The notes under the pieces: model-generated | Databases searched by the model: none | What the model was told of the DNA's origin: nothing | What the model saw: the letters and a program-made list of their open reading frames with translations, nothing else | Position numbers and translations under genes: made by a program | Part shown: piece after piece, positions 1 to 10,189 of the stretch | Position numbering within the stretch: position 1 is the first letter of the stretch | Layout of the letters: the number at the start of each line of letters is the position of its first letter | Assembly: GCA_029204225.1 (NCBI GenBank) | Contig: MU835142.1 | Location: 1-41,524 of the forward strand | DNA length: 41,524 nt | Direction of reading: 5' to 3' | DNA from: Diphasiastrum complanatum | Taxonomy: Eukaryota > Streptophyta > Lycopodiopsida > Lycopodiales > Lycopodiaceae

Positions 1-247
1 TTTATTGCTATTTTCGGTTCCACACGTGTGAAATACAGTAGGGTACTGTAATTGTACGGACAGCAAACAATTTTTATGTTTTGGTTCATGTTTGATCAAT
101 ATCTCTTAGAGTTTTGCATCTCATTTTGTATGTAGATGCTGATTTTTCTACATTGGCAGGATTGTTGGTTTGCTCCTTATTGTAACCAAAGATTTGGGAC
201 ATGGATTGGATCTTGAATGATCTGAAATCCTTCACATCTATATATTG

Positions 248-252
<5 letters not shown>

Positions 253-298
<46 letters not shown>

Positions 299-306
299 TA
301 TATATA

Positions 307-365
<59 letters not shown>

Positions 366-380
366 TATATATATATGTAT
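253..380. repeat. Compound (TG)n/(TA)n microsatellite
   Basis: About 43 bp of pure TG dinucleotides are followed by about 80 bp of TA dinucleotides with a few TAA interruptions. Apparent reading frames through this tract (Cys-Val or Ile-Tyr repeats) are products of the repeat and not genes. The tract abuts the GTAC-rich patch to its right. Confidence 0.97.
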
Positions 381-475
381 AGTACTCCTTGGTACAGCTG
401 GTATGGTACTACCGGTACCATATCAGTGGTACCCGCCGATACGGTACCGCCTCTGAATTTGCTGTACCAGGGTAC
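378..475. repeat. GTAC-dense patch next to the TA microsatellite
   Basis: Eight GTAC tetramers, most inside GGTAC or GGTACC, lie within about 100 bp. They are irregularly spaced and some flank a CCGATACGG core. The patch sits between the TA repeat and an AT-rich stretch leading into the hAT fragment. It could be the tip of a small transposon or a short satellite. No terminal repeats or target duplication could be assigned. Confidence 0.5.
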
Positions 476-514
476 CATTTTTAATATTTTTTTTAATATA
501 TTTAGTAATTTTAT

Positions 515-1024
515 TTGCCTATTACTTACCAAAAAATCCCTCACATCGTCGATACCCCCTGTGCGGCGCACGACATAGACCTTCTCATGGGAGACATAGG
601 TGCACTTCCCTGGGTTAGAGCCATCGTCCATGAGGCCCTCTTCCTGGTGACTTTTGTCACCAGAAAGAGGCGTGTTCTTGCCGTGTTCCGAGTGTCCAGC
701 CATCTGGACCTCCGTAAGCCAGCCCCCACACGCTTTGCATTTGACTTGGCTGGTCATCGACCGTCCTGATCAGGTGTAGGCACAGCTTCTACAGATGGGT
801 GCCAGTGATCTTTGGCATGCCAGCACATTTCAGCACACCTGAGGATGGGGAGCACTTTTCTTCCATGGTGAGGGGAGACCGGTTTTGGAGGGATGCACAG
901 ACATTGTCAAGACTGCTTCGACCACTCTACATTGTGCTCCGCATGGCTGACAGCGAGGGGTTGTATATGAGCTCATGGACTGGATTGGACAGTTCCTGTA
1001 GCTACCCATCTTGCAGCCAGAGAG
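515..1024 (+). pseudogene. hAT-family transposase fragment (DUF659-type region)
   Basis: Two plus-strand segments read like consecutive parts of a plant hAT transposase. Positions 541-766 carry a TPCAAHDIDLL block followed by a stretch ending in PTRFAF, matching the usual CxxHxLxL...TRFA order that follows the DUF659 domain. Positions 830-980 carry RFWRDAQ and RPLYIVLRMAD, like the FW...PLxxVLRxxD block further along in the same family. The segments lie in different frames (break between about 770 and 800), and the first ends at a TGA. The N-terminal BED finger, catalytic acidic residues and C-terminal dimerisation domain are absent, so this is a short dead piece. It is cut on the right by the LTR remnant starting near 1025. 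The opposite-strand frame over the same bases is a shadow. Family assignment is by eye. Confidence 0.7.
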
Positions 1025-1176
1025 GTAAGTTGTACAGTAATGTAATTGGCCTAGTATTCCTCGGCTCTAATACTTGGCTTTCAGTATTCATTAGTCTCGT
1101 CTTCTCAGAGACCTCCTCGGTCTAAGGTGAGAGGTGCTCTTGAGTTGCTCTATCCGAGTATCTTGGGGATTCGACA
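1025..1176 (-). repeat. 3' LTR remnant of the gag-only element
   Basis: Positions 1079-1176 match 5602-5699 nearly base for base. Weaker similarity with one roughly 18-bp insertion extends left to about 1025, where hAT-derived sequence begins. The outer about 250 bp expected from the right LTR are missing. On the minus strand a G-rich tract (GGGGTGGGATG, near 1190-1200) lies just before the LTR start and could be the polypurine tract. Confidence 0.7.
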
Positions 1177-1661
1177 GAATCAACCAACATCATCCCACCC
1201 CTAATGTGTTGCAAGACCCCACTGCAACTCATCTTGGATGATGTCGCTCTGCTTTTGCATTGGCATCTTCGATCATCACTTGGAAAAGCATAGATCCTCA
1301 TTCGCTTACATAAAACCAAGTGCTTATTGTCGCTAGTCTTTATCACAAAAACTATTTTTCACAAATTGCCGCAATTTAACCAGAATGTCTTATTGCTGCA
1401 ATTGGTTGACATTCTCAAAATTCGAGAGCTCTCAGCAACTTCACAACTTGTATGCTCGAGTGCTTTCCATGTGTCTCTTTGTTTTGTCACTTGTATCTGC
1501 CATTAACGATTTCATCTTTGGTTTCTTGGCAGATTCTATCTTCTGGGAGGTCTATATCCTCCATCTGCCTCTGGATATTTCCGTGGTTATTCTCTCAGCT
1601 GAAGTTCCAGTCTCAAGAAATACCTTTGATTTGCAGGTTGCACAAACTTTGGTTATCAGTC

Positions 1662-2540
1662 TCAAGGGGATGGACTCATCATCAAGAAATTGGTGGTAGG
1701 AACAGATTTGGATGGATGGTTTGATAACAGAAATGAAACATGATGAAGACTTGGTGTAAGGGTGAGGGGACTGATAGTTCTACAGTTGCAGCCTTGGACC
1801 CTTGCAATGTCGAGCTTTGACCACCACTTGCTAGGTGAGGAGCTCACTTTATTTGCAGGTTCATGATTGTCTTCATCTTTCTTTTTCTGTAGCTCTTTCT
1901 TTTGATCCGCTACTTTTGGATCTCTTTGGACTTCATAAGAGGAGATTCAACTATCATTGCTCCAGAGAGTTTCTTTTGATCAAGGTTGACCTGACTCTTC
2001 TGTTGCTTAAGTTTTGTCCTTTCCTCCTTAGCTTCTTGGATCTTTCTCTTTATTTGCTTTGGCTGCTTCGCCTGCTTCTTAGATCTTCGTTTGGCTGATC
2101 ATCCATTGTAGGTGGCAGTTGGTCTCCACAGGATATTTGCAGTGATCTATCAGCTTCTTCGCTAAGACTATCAAAATTTGGGATTTCTCAGAAGAACAAT
2201 AAACGGATGATAAACAAAGAGATGGAAGGAAGGATGGTGGTGACAACGGTAGATGGTGTGGACGATAGGCATGAAAACGGGCGCAGAAGTATGGCAAGAG
2301 GTTGGTTGAAGAAAGAGACTGATTTTCCAATGCTTGTGTTTCCCTTTCTGAAGGATCTTCGTCGTGACTGGGGTACTTCTTTTGATTGAGTCTCTTTGGA
2401 TTGCCCATCTGTCTTCTTAGCCTTGTCGTTTTCATATTTGACTTGTGACCTTGGCTGTCAATTTTGCTGGTGTTGTTTTTGGTAGCGTAACTGCTCCAAT
2501 GGATCCAAGCAGATCCACTCTCTCCCCCCCCCCCCAAAAT
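1662..2540 (-). pseudogene. Degraded Lys/Glu/Gln-rich reading frame
   Basis: The minus strand contains several frame-shifted segments of the same character. About 2097-1912 reads as basic, coiled-coil-like sequence (KRRSKKQAKQ, KIQEAKEERTKLKQQ). About 1912-1850 continues in another frame (DQKKELQKKKDEDN). About 2430-2330 has AKKTDGQSKETQSKEV and a serine/arginine patch. The segments share composition but not frame, which suggests one decayed hydrophilic protein of unknown function in the 3' part of the gag-only element. It may be an extra ORF of that element or captured host sequence. No domain is recognised. The plus-strand Leu/Phe-rich frames here are its shadows. Confidence 0.35.
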
Positions 2541-3470
2541 CTGTTGGTGGGAATGTTGTTGTTGTTCATGCTCAAGATTGGATCGGCGTGTGGAACACGT
2601 AGTTGAAACTCGTTGAACATGCGACTGGACTAAAGATTGAACAAATTTTAACCAAATTTGTTTCGATCTTGTTGTAGTTACCTCAAAAAATAATATGGCA
2701 ATGAGATGCAGGAATCAACTCTAATTTGACATGTACTTCTCATATTTCTCAAAAATTCTAAACTGCTATACAAGGGAATCTGAAGATGGATAGATGAATG
2801 AAAATGTGTTCTGGAGATGCTCTATAGAAGACTCTCGTGCAGTAGCTATTCCTCATGCAAAAATCAATCACACAAAACAGGTGAAGAGAAATAAGGAAAT
2901 AAACAAATGTGACAAAGAGTGAGAGCTGTATAGCACTTGTCGAACAAGACTTACATTCATCAATATTGATAATGTACCTTGACAATTGCAATATTTCAGT
3001 TGTTTTGTAGAGTAATGTGACTTACTCTGACATGCCCTTGTCAAAACAAAACATGGTTGGTTACACTAAATCTACCATCATTGATAGCAGATGTTGTAAG
3101 ATATAGCTTGAGATGCAAGTATGGGTGAGGTACTATGTCCGGAGGACCTCGTCGAACAAGAGATTCAGAACCGAATCTGTAAGTGGATTTCCGAATTCTA
3201 GATTTGTTGTGTATTGGCGCATTGGAAATCTGATCAGCATGTGGAAAGACAAATAGATTTGAGTTGCAGAAGGGGATGAAAAATGTCAATTCCCTATGGA
3301 GGTTGCTCTTGGTTGGACATTGTAACAGATGACGAATATCGGTTTTACTTTCTTTCGACAATGACTCATTTCATATCAGTGTCTTCTGGCATTTTGGAGC
3401 TGGTATATTGTGTGATAATATAGAAGTTTGTTAGAAACTTCTCAAAGTGAGCAGCAGGTTGAGCGGTCGG
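2541..3470. other. No recognisable gene
   Basis: AT-rich sequence inside the gag-only element, downstream of gag on the minus strand. Short open frames occur but have no domain-like composition. A C homopolymer run is present near 2524-2535. No protease motif (D-S/T-G or DGGSG) was found after the zinc knuckles, where one would expect it in a Ty3 element. Confidence 0.5.
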
Positions 3471-3504
3471 GTGCTATCGTGCTCGTGTGGGTGTCGTGAG
3501 AATC

Positions 3505-4851
3505 CTATTGTGATTCATAACTAACGTGACGGGCAGATAGGATCTTGGTCGGTTGTCTCGGGCAGTCTTTGAAACTATGTTTTCTGATACAATCAGGACA
3601 CTCAGCATGGTACTTGATATTGACTGGACAATCAACCATGAACTGGCCAGTTTCACCACAGATGAAACATCTGGTGTGCAGTGGCCCTTGTATAACAACA
3701 TAGCCATCTTGTATGGCTAATGGTTCTGGACTTTCTGATGGATATTCTTGATAAGGCATTTCCAGATTGTGATGGGTGTTCTTCATATTCTTGAACTGTA
3801 TGTGCTTGGATAGGTCAATATGAAGAATAAGCATCAACATGATGTGTAGTTTGGCAGTGTGGGCACCTTATTGTTTTTCGTCTATAAGGTACATGTGCAG
3901 GGTTTTGCTGACCAGGCATATTGCTTTGGATAGACTTCAGGGTAGCTTGAAACTCATTGGTGAGTTTCTCCATCTGTAGTTGATGTTGCTTATTAAGCAA
4001 CTGAACTGAGATTTTCAAAGATGATCTCGGGTGTCCTTGATCAACTTTGACTCATGGACAGGAGCACGTGGTGCTCGTCTTTCCCTAGATTCGTCAACAT
4101 CTGATCCTTTGTCTTCTTCCTTGATGGCATCGGACATAGCTAACTTTAGACTCGTGTATTCATCATTGGATTTAAGCTCACGTCTAATCCATCTTGGAAG
4201 GCCGACTAAAAACTAGATGATGAGCATCTGTTTGGAGGGTTGTTCTTGTACTTGACTGTTGAGTCGTTTGAAACGCTCGATATAGTCTCGTGCACATTCA
4301 TCTTTTGCCATCTTGATATTACTCAATTTGACAAAAGGGCTCTCGACCAAGCGAAAGGGCTTAAAATGCTTGATAAAGGACTCTTTTAAAATTGACCAAT
4401 CTGTCTTTTCGTCACGATCAAGGTTGAAAAACCAATCACATGCTTTAGCAATCATGGTCATCAAAAACAGTTGGACCATAGCATCGGGGGATGTTTCACC
4501 ATATACATCACATGCATTCTCAAAGATTTGCAAAAATCTTTGAGGGTCCGAAGTACCGTCGAACTTTGGTAGGTCTAGTTTTGGTGTACGTCTCTCAAGA
4601 TGAGCTCCGTAGGTAGCAGAAATCCCATTAGTGTTGGTTCTGACCCGTGAGGGCTCAGCACCAGAAAAATGGGGTCATGTGCATGAGAACTCGGCTCTAT
4701 CAGGTTCTTGTCCCTCGAATGGGTTTGTTAGTTGGTCTTGTAATTCGGCCCACATTCGGTAGAACCTATGACGTCTGATTTGTTCAGCTACAGGGGACCT
4801 GATCTCGTATGGATAATTGTCTGGGACTTGAGGATCGTTTTGTTGGTCCAT
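3505..4851 (-). pseudogene. gag: Ty3-type gag (capsid plus zinc-knuckle nucleocapsid), broken
   Basis: The frame opens at an ATG at 4851 (MDQQNDPQVPDNYPYEIRSP). It contains a capsid segment at about 4590-4215 with KLDLPKFDGTSDPQRFLQ, then AKACDWFFNLDRDEKTDW and KMAKDECARDYIERFKRL, the order expected of the retrotransposon gag domain (PF03732). A basic/coiled-coil linker follows (NKQHQLQMEKLTNEFQ, near 3990). The nucleocapsid part near 3670-3560 has CFICGETGQFMVDC, in which the histidine of the first CCHC knuckle is replaced by Gln, and CPDCIRKHSFKDC, an intact CX2CX3HX4C. Stops interrupt at about 4680 and 4213, with frame changes near 4020 and 3830. Gag would package the element RNA in the cytoplasm; this copy cannot be translated through. 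Its knuckles resemble those of the plus-strand gag near 29.1 kb, so the two elements may be related. Confidence 0.85.
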
Positions 4852-4870
4852 TGGGTACTGGTGATTTTTT

Positions 4871-5299
4871 GTGTTGGGGATTTTTTTTTTTTTTAGTTTT
4901 TTGTGGTCCCTACGGTTTACAGTTTACGGTTATAGGGGGTTGTGGTTATTTGCGGTGACTACGGATTTCGATGGGGAGAACTGGTTCTACGTTGGAATAC
5001 GATTGTTACGGGGAATTTGGGTTGTTTGCGGAAGTTTGAAGTTGAGTTGTGGGTGGATAGAGAGTGGTTTGCAACGGCAGATATTTGCGGTCTGTTTGCG
5101 GTTTTTTGACGATCCGTTTGGTCGAAGGTGGTCGTGGGTAGTCGTAGGGCCGTAGGATTATTGTGTTGGGTAGTGATTTGCGGTGGTTTTTGACGGAAGG
5201 CTATCGGGAGGGTGTATGCGGATGTAGGGTGGTCGCAAGGGTTCGATGGAATGAGATGAGTGCAGTTAGTTGCGAAGGAGGTGGTCGTGGGTAGTCGTA
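4871..5299 (-). other. G/T-skewed leader of the gag-only element
   Basis: Plus-strand sequence is G- and T-rich with many TGCGG and GTGGTCG words. On the minus strand it is a C/A-rich untranslated leader between the 5' LTR and gag. It contains a direct repeat of about 20 bp at 5128 and 5280 and a T run at 4878-4893. Long frames on either strand result from the base skew and are not called as genes. Confidence 0.45.
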
Positions 5300-5699
5300 T
5301 GAAGATACAAGCCAAGAACTCTCATTCACAGATCAATCGGGAGTCTCTTAAATAAGCAAGAGAGCTACTTAGGTGCCATCCTAGAGGAATTTCCACATTT
5401 CACAAATTACAAGTGGAATAATGCCCTCCACTAGAAGTCACCATCAAAAGGTGGCTCACTCTACTTTCTTTGAGAGGGGTCTACTTGCATTTATTACGTT
5501 TGCCTAGAAATACTAGTTCCTATATGGTCATTCCATCTTCTAGGATTCACCATGAGGCTTACACAGTTCTTACTTGTCATTACTAGCTAGTATTTCTCGA
5601 CTCTCAGTCTTCATTAGTCTCGTCTTCTCAGAGACCTCCTCAGTCTAAGGTGAGAGGTGCTCTTGAGTTGTTCTGTCCGAGTATCTTGGGGATTCGACA
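5300..5699 (-). repeat. 5' LTR of the gag-only element
   Basis: On the minus strand this block starts TGTCGAATCCCC and ends TTGTATCTTCA, giving TG...CA ends and a 400-bp length. A TATTTAAG box on the minus strand near 5352-5345 is a plausible promoter TATA element. The leader next to it starts ACGACTACCCACGACCACC, and that 20-bp block recurs about 150 bp further in (5128-5149). It is not an obvious tRNA primer site. Confidence 0.65.
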
Positions 5700-5702
5700 G
5701 AA

Positions 5703-6269
5703 TCTGTATTTTTCGTCTTTATTGTTTACTAGCATCAGACTATTACATTACACTGTATGTGTATTTTGTTGATCTATATGTCAAGTATCATCCAGTAAGT
5801 ATGGTCGCTCTAAGATTAGAGTGATTAAGCAACTAGTCAGGGAGATACAAGAGTGGCAGATTAGCCATGACCTAAAGTGTATCTGCTGACATCATACCAT
5901 CGGATCATATATCTGTACTTCTGGGTACTTGCATGATCTTAGCTGGTACCCTTTGGAGTGTGAGGGCAAAACGAGTTTCATTTTGCTCGTATGCCTTTCT
6001 CTCATACTAGACCGCAAAGGAATCTCGTTCGTGGATCTTTCGTGTTCGCAAATCGTTCTTCTTCGTCTCCTTTGACTTTCGTGTTTGCGAACCGTTCGTC
6101 TTCGTTTCCTTTGACTTTCGTGTTCACGAAAAGTTTGTCTTCGTTTCCTTTAACTTTCATGTTCGCAAAACTTTTCATGCTTCATGTCTCCAGATCTTTG
6201 AGTTCGTGAACATCTTCGTCAGGTTGAGGACTGAAAGCTAGCAAGGCTTTGAAACATTTCGTTTCTTCA
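5703..6269 (-). repeat. Partial 3' LTR of Copia-A copy 2
   Basis: It begins on the minus strand with TGAAGAAACGAAATGTTTC at 6269, directly after the purine tract GAGAGGGAGC (6279-6270). Positions about 6030-6190 hold roughly 3.5 tandem copies of a 42-bp unit, visible in translation as a repeated 14-residue SSSFPLTFVF-type block. The unit is rich in TTCGCGAAC-like palindromes and occurs in fewer copies in the other two LTRs of this family. Confidence 0.9.
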
Positions 6270-6315
6270 GCTCCCTCTCAAATCATGATAGCTTTATGAT
6301 CCCGAGACTGCTCCT

Positions 6316-6899
6316 CTATCTCTCAAAGAGTCCTTTGTCCCGGACTTTAGTGAAGATGTCAACAACCATGTCTTTCATTCCGATGAAGGTGGTCTATAAC
6401 ATTTTCTTTTCAATTAGATCCCTGATCAAGTGGTACTTGATCGCAATGTGCTTCGTTTTCGAATGGAACACGAGATCTTTTGTCAGGTGTATTGCAAAGG
6501 TGTTTTCCATCTGCAAGACCAGGGGCTCGTCACTTGTTTCGCTCAATTCGTCCAGGAACTGCCTTAGCCAGATTATTTCGTTGGCCATCTTTGCTACTGC
6601 AATATATTCTGCTTCGCAGGATGACTGGGCTAAAACGGTCTGCAACTTGCTGACCCAAAGAACTGCTACTCCTGATGCGATGGTGTATCCTCCTGAGACG
6701 CTTTTACAGTCATCCTTGAGAGATGCCCAGCTAGCATTGTTGTAGGAAAATATCCTGAAACTTGCATCACGACAATAACACAAGCCATAATCCCTCATCA
6801 CTTGAAGATATTGCAAAATTCATTTTGCAATCTTCCAATGTGTCGAGCTTGGATTCGTGCAGAATTGACTCATCCTGAATACTGCATAAGCAATATCAG
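6316..6899 (-). pseudogene. pol: Copia RNase H fragment (family A copy 2)
   Basis: The minus-strand frame contains ILQYLQVMRDYGLCYC, SYNNASWASLKDD, LAQSSCEAEYIAVA, LQMENTFAIHL and KTKHIAIKYHLIRDL, the order of Copia RNase H blocks. In family A copy 1 the corresponding residues are YSDASWAS and QMDNTSAIHL, so here two catalytic Asp positions have changed (D to N and D to E). A TAG interrupts after KKML where copy 1 has CAG. The frame ends FER-stop at 6316. The segment lacks gag, protease, integrase and nearly all RT and is a dead 3' fragment. It is useful as an outgroup showing which stops in copy 1 are mutations. Confidence 0.9.
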
Positions 6900-7081
6900 A
6901 TCGTCGGCCGCCCATCAACGATGGGCATACCCACTAGATCATTGGCCGCCACCTAGATCAAAAAATCATCGCAAATACTTGAATTTCCAAATCATTGGCT
7001 GTCACCTAGATCGAATACCATTGCTCGTCAACGACGGGCACTCACAAGTAGTATATATATATACAACTCTTAAGTAATCAG

Positions 7082-7474
<393 letters not shown>

Positions 7475-7485
7475 TAAAGAGTGCC

Positions 7486-7645
7486 CGTCGTTGACGGGCA
7501 ACGGACAGCCGATGGTCATTGACGGGTGGCCGATGGTCGCTGATGGGTGGCCGATGGTCGATGGTCGATGGTTGGTCGATGGTCGATGGTCGATGGCCTA
7601 TGGGTGGCCGATGGTCGATGATGGTCATTGACGGGTGGCCGATGT
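7486..7645. repeat. GC-rich minisatellite built on TTGACGGGTGGCCGATGG
   Basis: Degenerate tandem copies of a unit close to TTGACGGGTGGCCGATGG, with a run of shorter TCGATGG repeats at about 7555-7600. Related words occur inverted in the left arm of the surrounding inverted repeat and directly in the right arm (8420-8640), so the minisatellite seems to derive from the same sequence family. Confidence 0.85.
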
Positions 7646-8269
7646 ATGAGTGTGTATGTACGTGAGTGCATGTGTTATCTGTGTATGTGGATTTGTGTGT
7701 ATGATCTGTGCTTGATGGTGTGTGTGATTTATGTGGTCAATGGTATGTGTGTGTATGAAATGTGTGTGTGTGTGTGTATGCATGTGTGATTTATGTGGCC
7801 GATGGTGTGTGCATGTGTGTATGAGTGGGCATGTGCATTTCTCTGTGTATATTGAACTGCTTGGAGCCCGATTTGTTGATGCGGACTCGTCTCGACGTGT
7901 AACACTGGATGGAACAGACGACATGCATGACGGAGCCCGTTGCAATACTGGACCACTTCTTGAAAATGCCAAAAAGTAAACGACCGACTTTATCAGCACA
8001 CCAAGCAGGTTGTTGCAAGTATGGATAAAATTAGATACCAGTGATGAAAAAAGGAATTGAAGTCTCTCGGAGACACTAATCTCAATGATTCAAGATGTCC
8101 AGTTCTTGGTGAGCCCTAAAATAGTGTGCAATTAAAAAATGAACACCATTCATTCGACCTTCCATCATATGAATGCATTTTATAGGAATCTTTTTGGGGC
8201 CCACCCTCCAATGCACACAATGTGCAAATGTATGGGATATGCACTTTACTCATACATGCATCCCCCTCC

Positions 8270-8273
<4 letters not shown>
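7646..8273. other. GT-rich then unique sequence, no recognised gene
   Basis: Positions 7646-7840 are irregular TGTG/TATG sequence. Positions 7850-8273 look like ordinary single-copy sequence (loop of the inverted repeat) with only short frames and no recognisable domain. Confidence 0.5.

Positions 8274-8358
<85 letters not shown>
8274..8358. repeat. (TA)n microsatellite
   Basis: About 85 bp of uninterrupted TA dinucleotide on the inner side of the right arm of the inverted repeat, mirrored by TA/CA repeats inside the left arm. Confidence 0.98.
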
Positions 8359-8364
<6 letters not shown>

Positions 8365-8780
8365 GTCATCTATGCTGATTACTTAAGAGTTGTATATATA
8401 TATACTACGTGTGAGTGTCCGTCGTTGACGAGCAATGGCAGCCGATCTAGCCAATGATTTGGAATTCAGTATGTCGTTGACGGACAATGATTTTCCAATC
8501 TAGGTGGTGGCCGATGATCTAGTGGGTATGCCCATCGTTGATCGGCGGCCGACGATCTGGGTGATGACCGATGATTTGGATGGCGATCGATGGTTTAGGA
8601 GGAAAGTGGATGTTCGTTGACGGGTGGTCGAAGGAAGTGTCACATATCTTGGGAGGGCAGTGTGGCAGTTTTTGGGAGGGGAGGGCCAAAGTCACATTTT
8701 TCAAGAGGGGGAGTGTCGCATTTTTTGAGAGGACAGAAAGTGGCATGTGCATAGAAGACTTTTGCATTTTACTTAAAGGC

Positions 8781-8906
8781 ACCTTCACAATCTTAAGAGT
8801 ATCTTCGCATTTTGATAGGCACCTTCACATTTTTCTAAGAGCACCTTCGCATTTTTCTTGATTTCGGGAAAAAGCCGAAGGTCAACAACCTTCGCATTTT
8901 TTAGAA
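8781..8906. repeat. Tandem GCACCTTCGCATTTTT-type repeats
   Basis: At least five degenerate copies of a word near GCACCTTCGCATTTTT occur at about 8781, 8804, 8818, 8841 and 8887, spaced 15-45 bp. The same word in similar spacing occurs at about 39525-39610 inside the LTR of the right-hand Ty3 element. This stretch may therefore be a fragment of a related LTR. The flanks 8558-8780 and 8907-9000 hold no recognised gene. Confidence 0.6.
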
Positions 8907-8999
8907 GATATAAAACTGGTTTTTAAGGCATTTGGAGACAGGAAAAACCCGAAGGTTAGCCAAAAATATTTTTCTAAAGCATTTTTTATACGTGTGCTC

Positions 9000-9477
9000 G
9001 TATGTGATGTATGCAAGTTCAAGATTCTGAGAGCCGACCGTGTATGTGTATGTGTGTTTGCACGTTGTGTGTGCATAGTGTACATGTATGAGTGTGTTGT
9101 GTGTGCATGTGTGATGTGTACATGTATATATGTATGTGTGTTGTGTGTGTGTGTGTGTGTGTGTCTGTGTGTGGGTGTGTATATGTGTATGTGTATGTGT
9201 TGTGTGCATGTTTGTATGTGTATGTGTTGTGTGTGTGGGTGCGTGTGTATATGTATGTGTATGTGTTGTGCGTGCATGTGATGGTGTGTGCACATGTATT
9301 TGTGTATGTGTGTGTATGTGTTATGTGTGTGCGAGTGTGTATATGTGTAGGTGTTGTGTGTGTGTGTGTATGTGTGTGTTTATGGAATGTGTGTGTGTGT
9401 GTGTGTGTGTGTCAGTTTGGGATGAGTTGTGTGTGTTTACGGAGGGTGTGTGTGTGTGCATGTGCGTGTGTGTGTAA
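9000..9477. repeat. Irregular TG-rich satellite-like DNA
   Basis: Long imperfect TG tract interspersed with TATG, TGCATG and TTGTG words. The Val/Cys frames on plus and Thr/His frames on minus are consequences of the dinucleotide repeat. Confidence 0.9.
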
Positions 9478-10152
9478 TTGAGTGTGTGTGATTTTCGGAG
9501 ATAAATTAAGGTCTGAAACGAATTTAAAATAGTGTAAACATTGGGTGATTGGTCAGTCTATGGATCAGCACTGATCTAACTCAATTTCAGACCTAAATTC
9601 ATCATGAATAATCATTCTCAACTACGCTTAGTTATCAAAAATTGATTTCTCACAATATTGATTTTTTTACAGTCTGACAGGTGCATACAACAGGTCAGTA
9701 CTATACTCTAAAGCTGATACAAGTAAGTACTATACTCACTCTTAACCCTAAAACTAATCCTAATATCTAACCCTAGCCCTAAATCTAACCCTATATATAC
9801 TCTAATCCTATACATTTGTGTTTGAGTGTGTGTGATTTTCGGAGATAAATTAAGGTCTGAAACAAATTTAAAATAGTGTTAAACATTGGGTGATTGGTCA
9901 ACCTATGGATCAGCACTGATCTAATTCAATTTCAGACCTAAATTCATCATGAATAATCATTCTCAACTATGCTTGATTATTCACAATATCGATTTTTTTA
10001 CAGTCTGACAGGTCCATACAACAGGTCAGTACTATACTCTAAAGCTGATATAGGTAAGTACTATACTCACTCTTAACCCTGAACCTAGTCCTAATATCTA
10101 ACCCTAGCCCTAATTCTAACCCTATATATAATCTAATCCTATACATGTGTGT
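9478..10152. repeat. Tandem duplication, about 344-bp unit, with telomere-like tracts
   Basis: Unit 1 (9478-9821) and unit 2 (9822-10152) are highly similar, starting TTGAGTGTGTGTGATTTTCGG and ending near CTAATCCTATACAT. Unit 2 has a small deletion in the middle. Each unit contains an imperfect inverted pair (AAATTAAGGTCTGAAA and TTTCAGACCTAAATT) about 85 bp apart, a repeated GTACTATACTC word, and a run of degenerate CCCTAA/CCCTAG repeats. The CCCTAA tract resembles the plant telomere complement but is short and interrupted. No ORF is present. Confidence 0.9.
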
Positions 10153-10189
10153 TTCTATATGTGTATATATATGTATATGTCATACTTTT

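Larger units (their letters stand above)
1025..5699 (-). mobile_element. Ty3-type LTR element carrying gag only (non-autonomous candidate)
   Basis: A block ending in GGGGATTCGACA occurs in direct orientation at about 1025-1176 and at 5556-5699, and the last roughly 95 bp are almost identical. Read on the minus strand, the right copy starts TGTCGAATCC and ends GTATCTTCA next to the 5' leader, so it behaves as a 5' LTR of about 400 bp. The left copy is a shortened 3' LTR. Between them lie, in minus-strand order, a G/T-skewed leader, a gag pseudogene with zinc knuckles, and about 2.3 kb without recognisable protease, RT, RNase H or integrase. A lysine-rich broken reading frame lies near the 3' end. 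Either the element is a gag-only non-autonomous form or pol was deleted. No target duplication is visible because the outer left LTR is missing. Confidence 0.65.
5703..6899 (-). mobile_element. Truncated Copia element, family A copy 2 (RNase H end plus 3' LTR)
   Basis: On the minus strand this reads end of RT, RNase H, polypurine tract, then about 567 bp of LTR. The sequence is clearly the same family as the full-length plus-strand Copia at 10190-16593. The right edge is abrupt: coding sequence stops at 6899 where the inverted repeat starts. The LTR stops at about 5703, next to the gag-only element's LTR, leaving nearly half of it missing. Neither edge shows a target duplication, so both probably arose by deletion or later insertion. 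Confidence 0.9.

Noticed and set aside
86-757. Minus-strand frame of 223 codons with a CxxC...HxxH pattern near its start
   Set aside because: It is antisense to a better plus-strand match to hAT transposase (CAAHDIDLL, TRFAF), and its second half is only microsatellite translation.
4871-5315. Overlapping plus and minus frames of 94-118 codons
   Set aside because: They lie in the skewed leader of the gag-only element and show no domain; the minus frame does not join to gag.
5991-6209. 72-codon plus frame with a repeated 14-residue block
   Set aside because: It is the antisense of the 42-bp tandem repeat in the Copia-A LTR, not a protein gene.
8882-9481. Frames rich in Cys/Val (plus) and His/Thr (minus)
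   Set aside because: They follow from the TG-rich satellite; no conserved residues or start context.
9745-9800. CCCTAA run as a true telomere
   Set aside because: The repeat is short, degenerate and embedded in a tandem duplication with retroelements on both sides.
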